The notes below the pieces were generated by a model that was not told the DNA's origin, did no database searches, and saw only the letters and a list, made by a program, of their open reading frames with translations. A program made the translations under genes and the position numbers. From contig CALOAN010000021.1 of NCBI GenBank assembly GCA_942491345.1, positions 1-64,000 on the forward strand: 64,000 bases of DNA, written 5' to 3'. This document shows, in pieces, positions 62,678 through 64,000 of this stretch (position 1 is its first letter; the number at the start of each line of letters is the position of its first letter). The stretch is from JAHEEL01 sp942491345 (lineage in GTDB: Bacteria; Actinomycetota; Acidimicrobiia; Spongiisociales; UBA5794).

Positions 62678-63845
62678 TGTCTACGTAGCAGGGATCGGTA
62701 TCACCACCTTCACGCGTCTGGAGTATGCGCTCTCGGAGATCGCGTCGTATGCCTCGATGATGGCGCTCAAGGACGCCGGTGTGACCGAGGTCGACGATGT
62801 CTACGTGGCCAACATGGGCGGGGCCAGGGTGAACCACCAGACGGCGCTCGCCAGTGCCGTGGTCGACAGCCTCAGCCTCACCCCGGCCGGAGCCGCTGCC
62901 ATTGAGAACGGTCCGGCATCGGGCGGGTCGGCAATCAAGGCGGGCTTCCAGGCAGTCGCGTCCGGTATGGACGACGTTGTCCTCGTGGCCGGTGCGGAAC
63001 GGATGCGCGAGGTCAACAACCTCGAAGCAACCGACTTCGTGGCCACTCTGACACACCCGATCGCCGAGTACATCTACGGCGTGACGCTTCCTGCGCACGC
63101 GGCGATGTTCACTCGGCTCTACATGGACAAGTACGGCGTCACGGAACGGCATCTCGCGATGGTCGGGGTCAAGAACCAGAACGCGGCCCTCAACAATGAG
63201 TGGGCGCATCTCCAGCAGGAGATCACCCTGGAGGGCATCCTGGATTCGCCGGAGGCGATGACGAACAACCCGTACGTTGCCGAACCACTGCGGTTCTTCG
63301 ATGCGTGCCCCGTTTCGGACGGCGGCGCCGCGCTGATCCTGGTCTCGAAGGAGAAGGCTGAGGAGCTCGGAAGACCGCTCATCAGGATCAGCGGTGTTGG
63401 CCAGGCAACCGATACACACGCCGTGTTTGAGCGTGAGGATCCGACGGATCTGCTGGCGGTTCGCAAAGCCGCCGCCGACGCATTCTCGATGGCGGGCCTC
63501 ACACCCGAAGACGTCGACGTTGCAGAGCTGCACGACGCCTTCACGATCCTCGAGATCGCCGAGAGCGAAGAGGTTGGGTTCTTCCCAAAGGGCGAGGGTC
63601 ATATCGCCTTGGAGAAGGGCGAGACGGCTCTTGGGGGGAAGATCCCCATCAATGTTGGAGGTGGCCTCAAAGGGCGCGGTCACCCCGTTGGGGCGACGGG
63701 TGTCGCCCAGGCGTGGGAGATCGTCACACAACTACGTGGTGACGGCGGTACGCGACAGGTCGAGGGCGCAAAGGTCGGCTTCACCTGCAACTTCGGCGGA
63801 TTCGGCAACAACGTCGTGTGCTTGACGTTTGTGAGGGAGGACTGA
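62670..63845 (+). CDS. Thiolase-fold protein without the nucleophilic cysteine
   Basis: 391 aa, closest in layout to archaeal-type/SCP2 thiolases. LHDAFTILE (NEAF-like motif), GGGLKGRGHPVGATG with the catalytic histidine, and the C-terminal GFTCNFGGFGNN are present. The nucleophile site, normally ...CASGG, reads IENGPASGGSAIKAG: proline 82 takes the place of cysteine. A covalent acyl-enzyme thiolase reaction is therefore unlikely. Cys-less relatives such as Ltp2 act as retro-aldolases with a DUF35 partner, and a DUF35 gene overlaps this gene's stop. Confidence 0.8.
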   Translation: MRDVYVAGIGITTFTRLEYALSEIASYASMMALKDAGVTEVDDVYVANMGGARVNHQTALASAVVDSLSLTPAGAAAIENGPASGGSAIKAGFQAVASGMDDVVLVAGAERMREVNNLEATDFVATLTHPIAEYIYGVTLPAHAAMFTRLYMDKYGVTERHLAMVGVKNQNAALNNEWAHLQQEITLEGILDSPEAMTNNPYVAEPLRFFDACPVSDGGAALILVSKEKAEELGRPLIRISGVGQATDTHAVFEREDPTDLLAVRKAAADAFSMAGLTPEDVDVAELHDAFTILEIAESEEVGFFPKGEGHIALEKGETALGGKIPINVGGGLKGRGHPVGATGVAQAWEIVTQLRGDGGTRQVEGAKVGFTCNFGGFGNNVVCLTFVRED

Positions 63846-64000
63846 TGGCTCGCGAGATCTACGCATACCGGTGCCGGCTGTGCGACACGATGCACTACCC
63901 GTTCAAGATGGTGTGTTCCGGCTGCAAGCAGAACGACTTCTTCGAGTTCGACACCGTCCCGCTCCCGAAGGTCGGGAAACTCCTCACCTTCACCAAGGTG
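63845..64000 (+). CDS. DUF35 zinc-ribbon/OB-fold protein (partial)
   Basis: First 52 codons only; cut by the window end. Zinc ribbon C10-x2-C13...C24-x2-C27 (YRCRLCDTMHYPFKMVCSGC) followed by the start of the OB-fold (LPKVGKLLTFTKV). DUF35 proteins pair with thiolase-like enzymes and help bind acyl-CoA. TGATG overlap with the thiolase-fold gene supports a complex. Confidence 0.85.
   Translation, partial: MAREIYAYRCRLCDTMHYPFKMVCSGCKQNDFFEFDTVPLPKVGKLLTFTKV

Noticed and set aside
62670..63845. Ordinary acetyl-CoA acetyltransferase
   Set aside because: The nucleophilic cysteine position is proline, so the standard thiolase mechanism is not supported.

Overview
The window is high-GC DNA from a bacterial chromosome, most likely an uncultured, deep-branching actinomycetote (Acidimicrobiia-like). 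The evidence is the actinobacterial order rpmG - MaoC-type dehydratase (hadAB) - tRNA-Trp - secE - nusG - rplK - rplA, the short 185-residue adenylate kinase, frequent GTG and TTG starts, and long chains of ATGA/TGATG-coupled genes. Class-level placement is inference.

Layout. 1-1144: wreck of a secreted DUF11-type repeat protein with several frame switches and a T16 run. 1254-1732: broken secreted gene on the minus strand. 2274-12754: an 11-gene complex I operon (nuoABCD-HIJKLMN) with no nuoEFG, followed directly by a MidA/NDUFAF7-type methyltransferase. 13983-17909: small lipoprotein, immune-inhibitor-A-type metalloprotease (minus strand) and HtpX. 17990-18429: tRNA-Tyr, a wrecked tRNA-Thr, tRNA-Thr and tRNA-Met. 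18472-27203: tuf copy 1, rpmG, fused hadAB, an ECF sigma/anti-sigma pair, tRNA-Trp, secE, nusG, rplK, rplA, an interposed metallo-beta-lactamase-fold gene, rplJ, rplL. 27531-34838: rpoB and rpoC. 34918-35640: M50 protease. 36007-40162: rpsL, rpsG, fusA and a frameshifted tuf copy 2. 40347-53072: the complete S10-spc operon through secY, adk and map. 53290-64000: accessory catabolic region.

The accessory region is the most interesting part. A ring-opening amidohydrolase of the barbiturase/cyanuric-acid hydrolase family is followed by DUF2877 (AllH-like), FdrA (AllF-like) and DUF1116 (AllG-like) genes, the three components of oxamate carbamoyltransferase. Next come the three subunits of a molybdenum hydroxylase, a GNAT-like protein, a thiolase-fold protein lacking the nucleophilic cysteine, and a DUF35 zinc-ribbon partner cut by the window edge. 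Together they suggest oxidation of an N-heterocycle (uracil/thymine is one candidate), hydrolytic ring opening to an ureido acid, and phosphorolytic carbamoyl transfer giving carbamoyl phosphate. This is inference; substrates are not shown by the sequence.

Other oddities. L10 and S3 carry very long acidic Ala/Glu/Val tails. RpoC has lost all four cysteines of its second zinc site. The two tuf copies are nearly identical over about 1.29 kb, including their 3' hairpins, and use T-ending codons unlike their neighbours. Three families of intergenic palindromic or short-unit repeats (called A, B and C here) are scattered between housekeeping genes, and one C-like copy lies in frame inside the midA coding sequence.
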